Shown here: positions 53,666 through 62,940 of the stretch, piece after piece
Layout of the letters: the number at the start of each line of letters is the position of its first letter
How positions within the stretch are numbered: position 1 is the first letter of the stretch
Assembly: GCA_023548195.1 (NCBI GenBank)
Contig: JAJHZJ010000336.1
Span: forward strand, 496,001-560,000
Length of the DNA stretch: 64,000 nucleotides
Direction of reading: 5' to 3'
Origin: Bettongia penicillata ogilbyi
Lineage: Eukaryota > Chordata > Mammalia > Diprotodontia > Potoroidae
Made by a program: the position numbers and the translations under genes
Notes under the pieces: generated by a model
The model's input: the letters and a program-made list of their open reading frames with translations, nothing else
Database searches by the model: none
What the model was told of the DNA's origin: nothing

Positions 53666-53910
53666 CTCAGCTAGGTGGCACAGAGAATGAAGAAATAGGA
53701 CTTCTAGTCAGAAACACTGAGGTTGACTCCTGCCTCAGATGCTAGCTGTGTGACCCTCGGCAAGTCATTTTACACTTCTTAGCCTCAGTTTCCTCATTTG
53801 TCAAACAGAAATCATAATAGTACCTACATTCCAGGATTGTTGTATCAAATAATATAACATACGTAAAGTGCTTTGCAAACTTACAATGCTCACAATCAGT
53901 ATTCACTCAT
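53666..53910 (+). mobile_element. tRNA-derived SINE with MIR-like tail
   Basis: 'agctaggtggcacagagaat', 'gctagctgtgtgaccctcgg', 'cctcagtttcctcatttgtc', 'ccaggattgttgtatcaaat' and 'gtaaagtgctttgcaaactt'. Same subfamily as 14520-14775. Confidence 0.8.
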
Positions 53911-54302
53911 TTTGCAGATAATTGTTATTCATTTGGTTTTTTTTAAGTCGTGTCCAGCTCTTCATGATCTCGTGGAGTTTTCTTGGAAAGATACTGGAAT
54001 GGTTTGCCATTGCCTTCCCCAGCTCATTTTACAGATGAGAAACTGAGGCAAACAGGGTTAAGTGACTTGTCCAAGGTAACACAGCCAATGAGTGTCTGAG
54101 GCCAGATCTGAACTCAGAAAGATGAGTCTTCCTGACTCCAGGTCCAGCACACTGCACCACCTAGCTGCCCCTTATATTTGCAAGATAAGAAAAAATCCCA
54201 AGGTGGAAATTACTTGCCCAAATTCAAACAGTTACTGTATGAACTAGGACCAGAACTCAGGTCTCCTAACTCCCAGTCTGACACTCTATCACACAGGTTG
54301 CC
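53911..54302 (-). mobile_element. MIR with a tRNA-derived SINE inserted (53925-54173)
   Basis: The SINE is complete and reverse: 'gtcgtgtccagctcttcatg', 'aaactgaggcaaacagggtt', 'caccacctagctgcccc'. The flanks 'tcattttgcagata' (left) and 'gcaagataagaaaa ... cttgcccaaattcaa ... aggtctcctaactccc' (right) are parts of one reverse MIR. Confidence 0.75.
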
Positions 54303-54590
54303 TTCTTTCACCTCCACTTCTCCATGGCAAGAAGTCAATCAAACTCATGTAGCTGGCTCTTCCCTGGCCCTTGAATGTACCCATGTTTTCATAGTTTTGC
54401 CTACACTGTTCCTCTCATCTCCTCCCCTTCCACTGATCCAGAACCTATACATTCTTCCATGCCCAAGTCCATGCCCAACTCTTCAAATAGAGTCTCCCCC
54501 AACCCTATCCCTTAGGAATCCTTCCATTCTCAGAGCCCTAAAAGTACTCCCTGCCTATACCACTTTTTTTGGCACTTGCCACAAATGTAA
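54303..54590 (+). mobile_element. L2 fragment
   Basis: 'cctacactgttcctctcatc', 'cattcttccatgcccaagtc', 'catgcccaactcttcaaata' and 'agtactccctgcctatacca' fit the forward L2 3' coding region. The 142-codon frame at 54178-54606 crosses this and the preceding MIR and is a chance frame. Confidence 0.6.
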
Positions 54591-54750
54591 AGTAGCATCA
54601 TGGTGAATTAGAAAGAGTCTGGATTTTGAGTCAGGAAACCTGACTCTGAAACCAGGTTCTGCTATTAACTAGTCACATGACTTGTGCCAGTCACATCTCC
54701 CTGAACCTCAACATCATCTGTGCGACAGAAACAATAATACTTGAGCCCCA
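54590..54750 (+). mobile_element. MIR-type SINE
   Basis: 'gtagcatcatggtgaattag', 'ttttgagtcaggaaacctga', 'actagtcacatgacttgtgc' in forward order. Confidence 0.65.
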
Positions 54751-54974
54751 AATAGGGACAACAATGCAAGAAGCACAAAGTATCATCAAGGAGAAAGTGA
54801 ATTGTTATGACTTAACTTTGTGAGCTCCTAGAATGCAGGAGGCACTGCCTTCTGTGGGAGCACCCTAGGTCCTGTCCGGTCTCTCTCTTCTCTCTACATT
54901 CTGAGTGACTTCATCGGCTTCCATGAGGTCAACCATCATCTCTTTCTGTGCCTTATACTTCTTTTACATCCCAC

Positions 54975-55205
54975 TCGATATGAACAATGTGGAAAGTGGA
55001 AAAGGTGCTGAATTTGGAGTCAGAAAGACTCAAGTTCAAATTCTGCCACTAATACTAACAAGTTGAGGAACCACGTGCTTTATCCTAGAATCTCTTTGAG
55101 CTTCAGTTTCCTCATCTAGAAAATGGGGATAATCGCAGCACTTCCCTTATAAGATTCTTGTGAGGACCAAGAAATGGCATGGGTACAGTAATCTCTAAAC
55201 CTAAA
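54975..55205 (+). mobile_element. tRNA-derived SINE with MIR-like tail
   Basis: 'tgaatttggagtcagaaaga', 'caagttcaaattctgccact', 'cttcagtttcctcatctaga' and 'aagattcttgtgaggaccaa' in forward order. Confidence 0.75.
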
Positions 55206-56034
55206 GGGCTAGACAGGATTTCTCAAGTCTGAGGGGCAGTTTTAAGTTCTTTTAAGGTATTAAAGCGTAAACCTTCACTAAGACTTTTGGGACACCCTGT
55301 ATAACTAGGGTCTATCATCCTATTATTTTAAATGCTTGCATGAATTTGGGGAGGTGGATGTTTGGTTTTTCTCTCAATATGCCTGAAAGTCTCAACTACT
55401 ACAACTTCAAGTCAATCAGACTCCAAAGTCACACATAAAGGAGATTTCTTCTCTTCTTTTGTATTATTTTATCCTCAAGTAGCATGTTAAAAATAAAGTA
55501 GTATACTTGTCAAACCACCCAAGTCCCAGAGAGATAGGTAATAGATTAGATTCCCTGATACACCACTGCACCCTCCAAGAATTTCCTCGCAACCAGTGGA
55601 ATTCCTATATTTTTTCCCCTCCAGCTGGCTGCTGACAACATTTTCAGAATGAGTCCTCCCACACTTATTTTTACCCTCCACTAGCTGCCTTATTGGTAAA
55701 TCTCTCCAGACCCAGAGTTAGAGGAGTGATCTAGCTGAAAACCACCCTCATTCCACAAGTGGATCACTTGAGAAGAAGCACCTCTATTTTATACCTTTGT
55801 TACAACAGGTTTTCATTTTCTACCCTTCTAACCCCACAAACCCCAACTCTAATCAGATAAACTCAGTGTAATTATTCAACCTATCCAGTGTATAGGCTGA
55901 ACCACAATTAATGTTTGCCATCATACTCAAGACAACCCAGAGTTAGGGGTTCTCCTTGTTTGAAAGCACCCAGAAAACCTGAGTCATGGGTGCTTCATCA
56001 CCTTTGACTTCTATCAGTGTAGTAGGGAAACCCC
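55206..56034. other. Unassigned, no gene seen
   Basis: About 830 bp without a clear landmark or plausible coding sequence. Confidence 0.4.
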
Positions 56035-56157
56035 ACCAGGATTGTCATGAGGCTAAAAAGAAACAGTGTACACAAGACATTTTGCAAACCTGTAAAGCAC
56101 CATATAGAGAGACGTCAGCTCATCACTGTTATTTATCATTATCATTATTACAATTAA
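56035..56157 (+). mobile_element. SINE tail fragment
   Basis: 'ccaggattgtcatgaggcta', 'ttttgcaaacctgtaaagca' and 'catcactgttatttatcatt' are the 3' half of the MIR-like tail. Confidence 0.65.
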
Positions 56158-56177
56158 TTAGCATATAGTCACAGTAC

Positions 56178-56424
56178 AGTTAGGTGGTGCAGTGATAAAG
56201 TGCCAGGCCTGAAGCCAGGAAGACTCATCTTTTCTTGAGTGCAAATCTGGTCTCAGACACTTACTAGCTGTGTGACCCTGGGCAAGTCACTTAACCCTGT
56301 TGGTGTCAGTTTCCTCATCTGTAAAATGAGCTGGAGAAGGAAATGGCCAACCACTCCAGTATCTTTGCCAAGAAAACCCCCGATGGGGTCACAAAGAGAC
56401 AGACACAACTGAAAGATGATTAAA
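56178..56424 (+). mobile_element. tRNA-derived marsupial SINE, full length
   Basis: 'gttaggtggtgcagtgataa', 'gtgtgaccctgggcaagtca', 'gtaaaatgagctggagaagg', 'cccgatggggtcacaaagag' and 'acagacacaactgaaag'. It ends 40 bp before the minisatellite. Confidence 0.9.
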
Positions 56425-56463
56425 GAATATGGTCATCAGCCCTCCAGTTTGGTGATAGCTTCC

Positions 56464-56811
56464 CTTCTTCAGCATTCTGTACTCCTACTGAGCTCAGTCA
56501 GTGTTTATAGAGCAATCCAAGAGTGTGCTGGTAAACGTTTAACAACCAGCCTTCTTCAGCATTCTGCACTCCTACTGAGCTCAGTCAGTGTTTATAGAGC
56601 AATCCAAGAATGTGCTGGTAAACGTTTAACAACCAGCCTTCTTCAGCATTCTGCACTCCTACTCAGCTCAGTCAGTGTTTATAGAGCAATCCAAGAGTGT
56701 GCTGGTAAACATTTAACAACCAGCCTTCTTCAGCATTCTGCACTCCTACTGAGCTCAGTCAGTGTTTATAGAGCAATCCAAGAGTGTGCTGGTAAACGTT
56801 TAACAACCAGC
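56464..56811 (+). repeat. 87-bp minisatellite, exactly four copies
   Basis: Copies start at 56464, 56551, 56638 and 56725, each precisely 87 bp, with only a handful of substitutions between any two and no indels. Each unit contains 'ctgagctcagtcagtgttta' and 'tgctggtaaacgtttaacaa'. Since 87 is divisible by 3, a reading frame stays open for 145 codons (56416-56853) as a 29-residue repeat. The near identity means recent expansion, and the array is likely polymorphic. I do not believe the frame is a real protein. Confidence 0.95.
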
Positions 56812-57334
56812 CTGCAAAGGGGTAAAGGGATGGATGCGCACTCTTTAGTTTAAATGGTGTTATCAACATTTCCTCAAGTCTCCAGACAATCAAAAAACAA
56901 TAAATTAAGCCCAGATTTTTAGTAATTGCTCAAACTGAAAATTTAACAATCAGCTCTCCCAAGCAGATTACTTTGTTAGCTCTGGCATAGCCCTGTCCTC
57001 AACTACGTAAAGAGCAGGTTCTTAGGCGTGGCCAGTTATGGGTTTCCAAAAGCCAGAAGGAAGAGTGGGGTGGGACTGAGATTGTCACTTACATCACTAG
57101 GATTCTTCCATTACCCTTAAAGAAAATTCCTTCAAACCACAGAAAAAAGAAGAAATGGGAAGTCTGAGTATCTCCTAATGCATACTGGTCCCAGCCCTGA
57201 CCTTTCAGTCTCTCAGCTGACTCAGTTCCACTCTTCCTCATCCCTACAAGGAGCAGGGCACCCAGACATAATCCTGGACTTAGAAAAACACAAAATAAAA
57301 AATGACTGAGTGGTCACTCACTGATTTCTAAGGA
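56812..57334. other. Unassigned, right flank of the minisatellite
   Basis: Possibly the rest of the dispersed repeat from which the minisatellite unit came, but I cannot name it. No gene seen. Confidence 0.35.
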
Positions 57335-57480
57335 TCCAGATTTGGAAGGAACCTTAGACATCACCTCCTCCAGCCTGCTCACTTTACAGAATAGAGAACT
57401 GAGAACCTGAGGACTGACATGACACAGTCACGTAAGTATTGCATAAACAGAAGAAATAAGATCCAAACTAATTAAGTCTT
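57335..57480 (-). mobile_element. THER/MIR-like fragment
   Basis: 'ccagatttggaaggaacctt', 'agacatcacctcctccagcc' and 'gacatgacacagtcacgtaa' in reverse order. Confidence 0.6.
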
Positions 57481-57509
57481 TGGACTCTGGAATATACCAC
57501 ATTGCCTCA

Positions 57510-57732
57510 CTCATTCACCCAAGTATTTGTTACATATTCCCTCCTTACTGCTGCCTCCTGGGAGCTCTTGTGTTCCTGAAGACTCAGCTCAAGCACCACT
57601 TTCTATGTGAAGCCTTCCCTGATTGCCATCCCATTCCCCACATACTAAAGCTTTTCCTACTCAAAATAAATCTGGTGACTGATATTTGAAGTAATATTTA
57701 TAAAAGGTGTTTATTCCCTCTGCCCCCCAAAA

Positions 57733-57801
<69 letters not shown>

Positions 57802-57895
57802 CCTATATATATTATATATATATATATATATTTACATATGTATATATATTTATGATAGACAGGACAGATAAATGGATGGATGGATAGAGACAGAC

Positions 57896-57956
<61 letters not shown>

Positions 57957-58066
57957 TCTCCCCTGATAGTATTTAAGCTTTTTGAGGGCAGGCACTGTAA
58001 CATTTTTGTTTTTGTATCCCCCAGAATCTAGCACAGTGCTTTGAGCCTAATGCTAGCTTATTTGCT
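57510..58066 (+). mobile_element. L2 3' end split by a compound microsatellite
   Basis: Left: 'gactcagctcaagcaccact' and 'gtgaagccttccctgattgc'. Right, after 57956: 'aagctttttgagggcaggca', 'ttttgtatcccccagaatct' and 'agcacagtgctttgagccta'. These are consecutive parts of a forward L2 terminus. Confidence 0.8.
57736..57956. repeat. Compound microsatellite (CT)20-(TA)n-(GATA)n
   Basis: Pure CT at 57736-57775; TA-rich with small interruptions at 57775-57850; GGAT/GACA transition; pure GATA (15 units) at 57896-57955. Tyr/Ile/Leu/Ser-rich frames on the minus strand are translations of it. Confidence 0.97.
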
Positions 58067-58929
58067 GATCCATCGATCATCTAATGGGTGCACAAGGTCC
58101 TGTATTGAAAGTGAAGGATACATATACAGGATCATCATCCATGCCTTGTGTTATATAGATAACACCAACTACACCAACTGTAAGATGGGAGACGGCACAG
58201 GAGGACTTCCAGCACTAGCAGGTGTTCTAGCAGGTTCAATCCTGATCCAGGCAGACAGGAAGCCAGAACAGAGTCATAATAAGGGGTTAAATAATTAGCT
58301 TGCTTTCTTCTATTCTTCTCAGCGGGAATTGCTCTTGATGGGAGCACCAACTCCTACAGCATTACCTAACCATTCTTCTCACAGGGGCTGGTGAGAATAT
58401 AGTAGGAATGACAACTTGTAAAGGTCCCCTAAGTCTCCATGGGGGTCAGTTGAGATTAACACACATTAACAAATCCTCCCAAGCCTTGATGGAGGCCAAT
58501 CAAGACATGCACAGCACTCAAGCTTGTGCATTCCCCCACTAACCCTCAATGGTGGCAGTTTGAGGCCAGCATCTAGGCACATTCCCCTTGTGCATTCCTA
58601 TTCTCCTGTTACTGACCAGTGCTCACTTGATTTACAGGGTAACAGACAAACAAGGCAATTGGTCAGCAATAGCCTCACAAGTTTACATTAACTCTGGCAA
58701 TATCATGATGACAGTACAGTGCAAGTGCAATGGATGTTTACAAGCTCAACTCAAATGTTTGCATTATCTTAAGATTATAATATGATGTGCAAGCATGGTG
58801 ATGTTTACAAGCCATAAACCCGGGAACTACTATCTTAAAAAAGAATAATACAAATCTACCTTTCATACACTAAAATCCACCTTACGTACACCTTGCCTCC
58901 TACCAGTGGGGGCACCAATGTTCTGTGCC
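58067..58929. other. Unidentified 860-bp segment between two L2 copies
   Basis: It ends abruptly at 'ggcaccaatgttctgtgcca', where L2 sequence starts. Internally 'gatgtttacaagc' and 'gatgtttacaagc'-like phrases recur near 58730 and 58800. Two related statements, 'gatgggagcaccaactc' (58337) and 'gtgggggcaccaatgtt' (58906), resemble each other. In reverse, 'ttggtgcccccactgg' would suit a primer-binding-like site of an LTR element, but I see no LTR pair or genes. Status open. Confidence 0.3.
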
Positions 58930-59729
58930 AAGCCCTCTTTTCTCTCTCCATTACTAGTGACTTAATTGACTACCATCATTTCTATACAGATACCACCCAG
59001 ATCTAAATATCTAGCCTAGTTTTGGGGGTGTTTTTTCCCTGAGTGCTAGTCCCACATCACCAACTCCCTAGTGGACATTTTTGAACAAGACATTTTAAAC
59101 ATACCTCTCAAGTAAGCAGAAGTCATGAATTTTCCTTCTTAACTCATCTTTCCCCCAACATCCCTATTTGTATTAAGGGTCCAGTCACCCAGGTTGCAAA
59201 TATCAGGAATTCATCCTCTCCTCTTCCCCTGCTCTCCACCCCACTTAACGCAATCACTTGCTAATATTGACCCTACCTCCACAGCATTTCTTCCATCCAC
59301 ACCTTTTCACTTCCCTCATTCAAGGCCTCATCACCTCTCACCTAGATTACTGCAATACTGCATATACTCCTCACTGGTCTCTCTGCCTCCAGTACAGTCT
59401 AGCCCCAACACTGCTGCTAAAAATCATATCCCCAAAGCAGAAGATTGACCACGTCACTCCTCTGCTCAATAAACTCCCATGGCTCCCTACTGAGTATAGA
59501 ATCAAATAGAAACTCCTATAACTAATTAATTAATATTTAAAGCCTTTTACACTCAGGCTCTAGGTCCCTTTACACATTATCCTTCTTCATAAACTCTGGG
59601 TCAAACCAAATAGGCTTTCTTTTTGTTCCTCACAAATGAACTTTCCATCCCCTTTTATTATGACTTTATACAGGCTGTCCCATCCCATCCTATGAATGCA
59701 CTCAATCCTTAGAATTCTGAGTTTCCCTC

Positions 59730-59941
59730 AAAGCTCATTTCAGTGTTCTACATGATTGAATATGTATAACCTATATCTGATTGCTTATCATTTCAGGGAG
59801 GGGAGAGGGGAAGGAAGAAGGGAAGAATTTGGAACTCAAAACAAAAAAAAACAAACGTTAAAAAATTGTTTTAATACATAATAAATACATATTTTTATTT
59901 ATATATTTTAAATATATATATATTTTTAAAAGCTCATTTCA
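59730..59941 (+). mobile_element. L1 3' end, 186 bp, with 13-bp target duplications
   Basis: 'aaagctcatttca' at 59730-59742 is repeated exactly at 59929-59941. The insert contains 'cctatatctgattgcttatc', 'gaagaatttggaactcaaaa' and an A/T-rich tail, i.e. a severely 5'-truncated L1 3' UTR inside L2. Confidence 0.88.
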
Positions 59942-60015
59942 ACCACCAACTCCTTACATGAGACATTTCCTGATTGCCCCAGTTGCTAGTGTTTCCCTCT
60001 ACATTCTAAAATTAA

Positions 60016-60190
60016 CTTGCATTTACTTTTTTGCGGGGAGGGACAGGCAATCTGGGTTAAGTGACTTGCTCAGGGTCACGCAGCTAGTAAATATCAAGTG
60101 TCCAAGGCTGGATTTGAATTCAGGTCCATCTGACTCCAGAGCTGGTGCTCTATCCACTGCACCACCTAGCTACCCCCTTGCATTTACTTT
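60016..60190 (-). mobile_element. SINE head fragment with 14-bp target duplications
   Basis: 'cttgcatttacttt' at 60016-60029 is repeated exactly at 60177-60190. The insert is a reverse SINE ('gttaagtgacttgctcaggg', 'gaattcaggtccatctgact', 'ccacctagctacccc'). It shows that a short copy was inserted as such, not later cut. Confidence 0.9.
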
Positions 60191-60399
60191 CCATGTATTT
60201 TGCATATATTTAAATGTATACATGCTGTTCCCCCAACGGAATATAAGCTTCTTGAGGGCCAGCACTATTTTTTTGTCTTTGTATCCCCAGTAACCAGTAC
60301 AATACCTAGTACATATCTAATAAACGGTTGTCAATTAATTGGCAGATAACAAAAATAAATAAGACGTGTCTCTCACAAAAATCCTTGGTAAATGCTGTT

Positions 60400-60665
60400 C
60401 CCCTAGCAGGCAGAGAGAGTTGGACCTGGAGTTAGAAAGACCTGAGTTCAAATTCCACCTCAGACATTTATTAATTTGTGTGACCCTGGACAAGTCATTA
60501 AAGTTTAAAATTATTACAACTGAAGTTACTAAACCTGCCTCAGTTTTCTCATCTATAAAATGAGAAGAGTAACAGCCCTTACCAGAATTGTGAATAAAAT
60601 TAAAGTGAGACTGTATCTCTAAAGCACTTTGCAAGCCTTGACACACTATATAAATGCTAGAAATT
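60400..60665 (+). mobile_element. tRNA-derived SINE with MIR-like tail
   Basis: 'gcaggcagagagagttggac', 'agacctgagttcaaattcca', 'gtgtgaccctggacaagtca', 'cctcagttttctcatctata' and 'aaagcactttgcaagccttg'. About 40 extra bases ('ttaaaattattacaactgaa') lie between 'aagtcatt' and 'cctcagtttt'. Confidence 0.75.
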
Positions 60666-60949
60666 ATCATTATATCCCTGCTCGTACACAGTCACCTTCA
60701 TGCTCCTTCTTCAAGACTTCATAACCGTCAGGCAAACATCCAGACATAACAGCCCTATTACCAAGGAGCAGTAAAGACCATCACATGGACTTAGTTGGCC
60801 AATAATAGGTCCCAGCCCAAGTCCCACTTGTTCATTTTTTGGGCTTTGATGGCTCAGAGTGAGTGTAAATAGCAATTGTTTCTGTTCGGGTCAGAAACTT
60901 TAAGAATTTTCCCTTCCCACGCTGATTTTTATGAAGGCAACCTATAGCA
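60666..60949. other. Unassigned
   Basis: No landmark or coding region recognised. Confidence 0.35.
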
Positions 60950-61229
60950 CTTTTTGCCTCAGTTCTTGCCTGGCCTTTAATTACTAAATGGGTGTTGCCT
61001 CAGACAAACTGAGACCTGGGAAAGACCTTAGCTTAAAAAGACCATGGTCTCTCATTGCATCCCGGGCCATTACCAGGAATCCTGACCTATGTCTTGGCAC
61101 TGGACCCCATGACTCCAGAGGAGAGGGTGAGGCTAACTGCACAGCCTTGTCTCACAACTCACTTGCAAATCAAGATACCACCTCCCTGACATCATTGGTC
61201 TGCTTCTAAAACAAAGGACAAACAAGAAG
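60950..61229 (+). mobile_element. Composite marsupial SINE, full length
   Basis: 'tgttgcctcagacaaactga', 'gacctgggaaagaccttagc', 'accatggtctctcattgcat', 'ctggaccccatgactccaga', 'cacctccctgacatcattgg', ending in 'aaggacaaacaagaag'. Forward counterpart of 17638-17965 and of the left part of 23214-23526. Confidence 0.82.
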
Positions 61230-61239
61230 TACATTTCCA

Positions 61240-61335
61240 CAGATAATTAGTAATAAAAGCCAGCATAATTTTAGTGCTTCAAGATTTGCAAAGCACTGCA
61301 CGTTATTTGATATTTATTTGATATTTATTAAACAT
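61240..61335 (-). mobile_element. SINE tail fragment
   Basis: 'ataattttagtgcttcaaga' and 'tttgcaaagcactgcacgtt' fit the reverse MIR-like tail. Confidence 0.45.
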
Positions 61336-61366
61336 ATGTCTTTCCCCTGAAAGCTATATTCCCTTT

Positions 61367-61523
61367 CAGGGGTGGGGAACCTGCAGCTTCAAGGCCACAT
61401 GTGGCCCTCTAGCTCCTTAAGTGCAGCACTTTGATAAAAGGATTTTTTCTGTAAACCTTACACTCAGTCAAAAGGCTGCACTTGAGGACCTAGAAGCCTA
61501 GAGGCCACAGTTCCCCATCCCTG
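61367..61523. mobile_element. Palindromic hAT-like MITE
   Basis: 157 bp, almost entirely an inverted repeat. It starts 'caggggtggggaacctgcag' and ends 'cacagttccccatccctg'; inside, 'ggccctctagctccttaagt' faces 'acttgaggacctagaagcct'. CAGGGGTGGGGAACC is a hAT-type terminus. No coding capacity. I cannot see an 8-bp target duplication. Confidence 0.75.
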
Positions 61524-62504
61524 CTTGGACTATGATGTAAAAAGAAGGGAAGGGAGGAAAAAGCCTCAAAACACCCCCAGCCCTTCCAGATTTCAGCTGC
61601 ACTCAAGCAAGAGAGTGTGTGTGGAGCCACAACAGGAACAAAGAAAGGAAGCACGAACAAACCTGAAGATGTTGAAACAGCTGGAGTGGTATTTTTTTCT
61701 ATCATCTAACAAACTCACAAAACTAATTACTTCAATGCTTGATGTCTGCATAGAGGCCTCTTGTCAGTAATACCCTCTCTTGTCCAAACCCTTAAACCAG
61801 ACAGACATTGCCTTAATGACTGCATTTAGGATTAGCAATTGGTTGAAAATCTATAGCAAACAAACTTCCTTTTCTCTTTCTTGCTTTTTAAAGAAAAATC
61901 AGAGACATGTAAGCTGAATGCAGAGCAACAAACAAATGGAAAAAGCAGTCTGTCTGGTCAAATGGCCAAGATCTCATTAAATGATTTTTGAGCTATTATC
62001 CTGAAGGCCCACCGAAGTCTGAATAGACTCTCCAATAGACAAGTATGTTTTGGAGGTGGTTGTGAATGGCAATTGTACATGGGAATCTGAAAAGGCTTAC
62101 AAACTCACTGTTAAGAAAAATTACTTGGGAATCATTGGAAGATTCCAGGTGCCATGTCATTTTTCAGTTTCTGCCCTAATTCTGCTCATGCCCTCTCTCA
62201 ATTCTGAGTCTTACTCTCTTCAACTGCAAAATGGGGAAAATAAAATCCAGCTGCCTGCACCCTACCTCTTCCATTTTCTCCTATTCCAGTGGGGTCACAA
62301 ACAACCATGCAATAACATTTACCAAGAGTTTTAGAGAGGGATTCATATGAAAACTCTAAATGTTATGTGGATGAAATTGTTTTCCTCCAAGGTCATGCCA
62401 GACACCAAGGAAATGGAACTTAACAGTAAATATGTATATGATGAAAAAGAATAGCTCACAGGTTTTGTACAAAATGATAATGGAGACCAAAAGTGGGGAG
62501 AGGG
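61524..62504. other. Unique block, possible regulatory DNA at 61795-62150
   Basis: No repeat landmarks over nearly 1 kb. The left part is AT-rich with 'ccttaatgactgcatttagg', 'agcaattggttg' and 'tcattaaatgattttt'. The open frames at 61525-61770 and 62050-62334 have no recognisable family. Confidence 0.3.
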
Positions 62505-62718
62505 AGAGGAAAAGAAGGGAATAAACATTTATATAGTGCCTGTCTTGTGCCAGGCACAAATACTGACTCATCTACCACAATCCTGGCAGGTAGGTGTTCT
62601 CTATTCTGCAGTTGGGAAAACTGAGGCAAAGATTAGGTGACTCGTCCAAGGTTGCACAACTCATAAGTACCTACGGTCAAATTAGAACTCAGGTCTTCAT
62701 ATCCACTGCACCTCTTAG
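62505..62718 (-). mobile_element. MIR-type SINE
   Basis: 'ataaacatttatatagtgcc', 'tgtcttgtgccaggcacaaa', 'gggaaaactgaggcaaagat' and 'tagaactcaggtcttcatat' in reverse order. Confidence 0.8.
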
Positions 62719-62940
62719 CCTCAGTAGCATGTGTTGTCACTAGTTTATCATCTTGGAAAGACTTTTTCTGAGGATATCTAGCACCTGTATCTGATAATAA
62801 TAGCTCTGCAAATTAGGTGTTTAGTCACTTCAGAGAGAACAAGACTGTCAAAGAGAATGCTAGTTTTTCATCTTCTTGAGTCCTGAAAATGGTAGCTTAT
62901 TCTGCCAGCTAAGAGTTTGGATTCTGATTTTCTCTTTTTA
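62719..62940. other. Unassigned
   Basis: No landmark recognised. Confidence 0.35.

Larger units (their letters stand above)
58930..60345 (+). mobile_element. L2, 3' coding region to terminus, with two insertions
   Basis: 'agtcccacatcaccaactcc', 'cacctctcacctagattact', 'ctcctctgctcaataaactc', 'ccatggctccctactgagta', then after insertions 'ataagcttcttgagggccag' and 'tctttgtatccccagtaacc'. Interrupted by an L1 tail (59743-59928) and a SINE (60030-60176). Both short plus frames near 59194-59509 are L2 remnants. Confidence 0.85.

Noticed and set aside
54178..54606. 142-codon plus frame
   Set aside because: Crosses a MIR and an L2 fragment; chance frame.
56416..56853. A 145-codon protein with four 29-residue repeats
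   Set aside because: The repeat is in the DNA (87-bp units). No start context, no known family, and the frame is kept only because 87 is divisible by three.
1479..61229. Regularly recurring 'gcagctaggtggcacagtgg' heads as possible tRNA genes or a CRISPR-like array
   Set aside because: They are tRNA-derived SINE heads with SINE bodies. They lack tRNA cloverleaf integrity, and the spacing is irregular over the whole window in both orientations.
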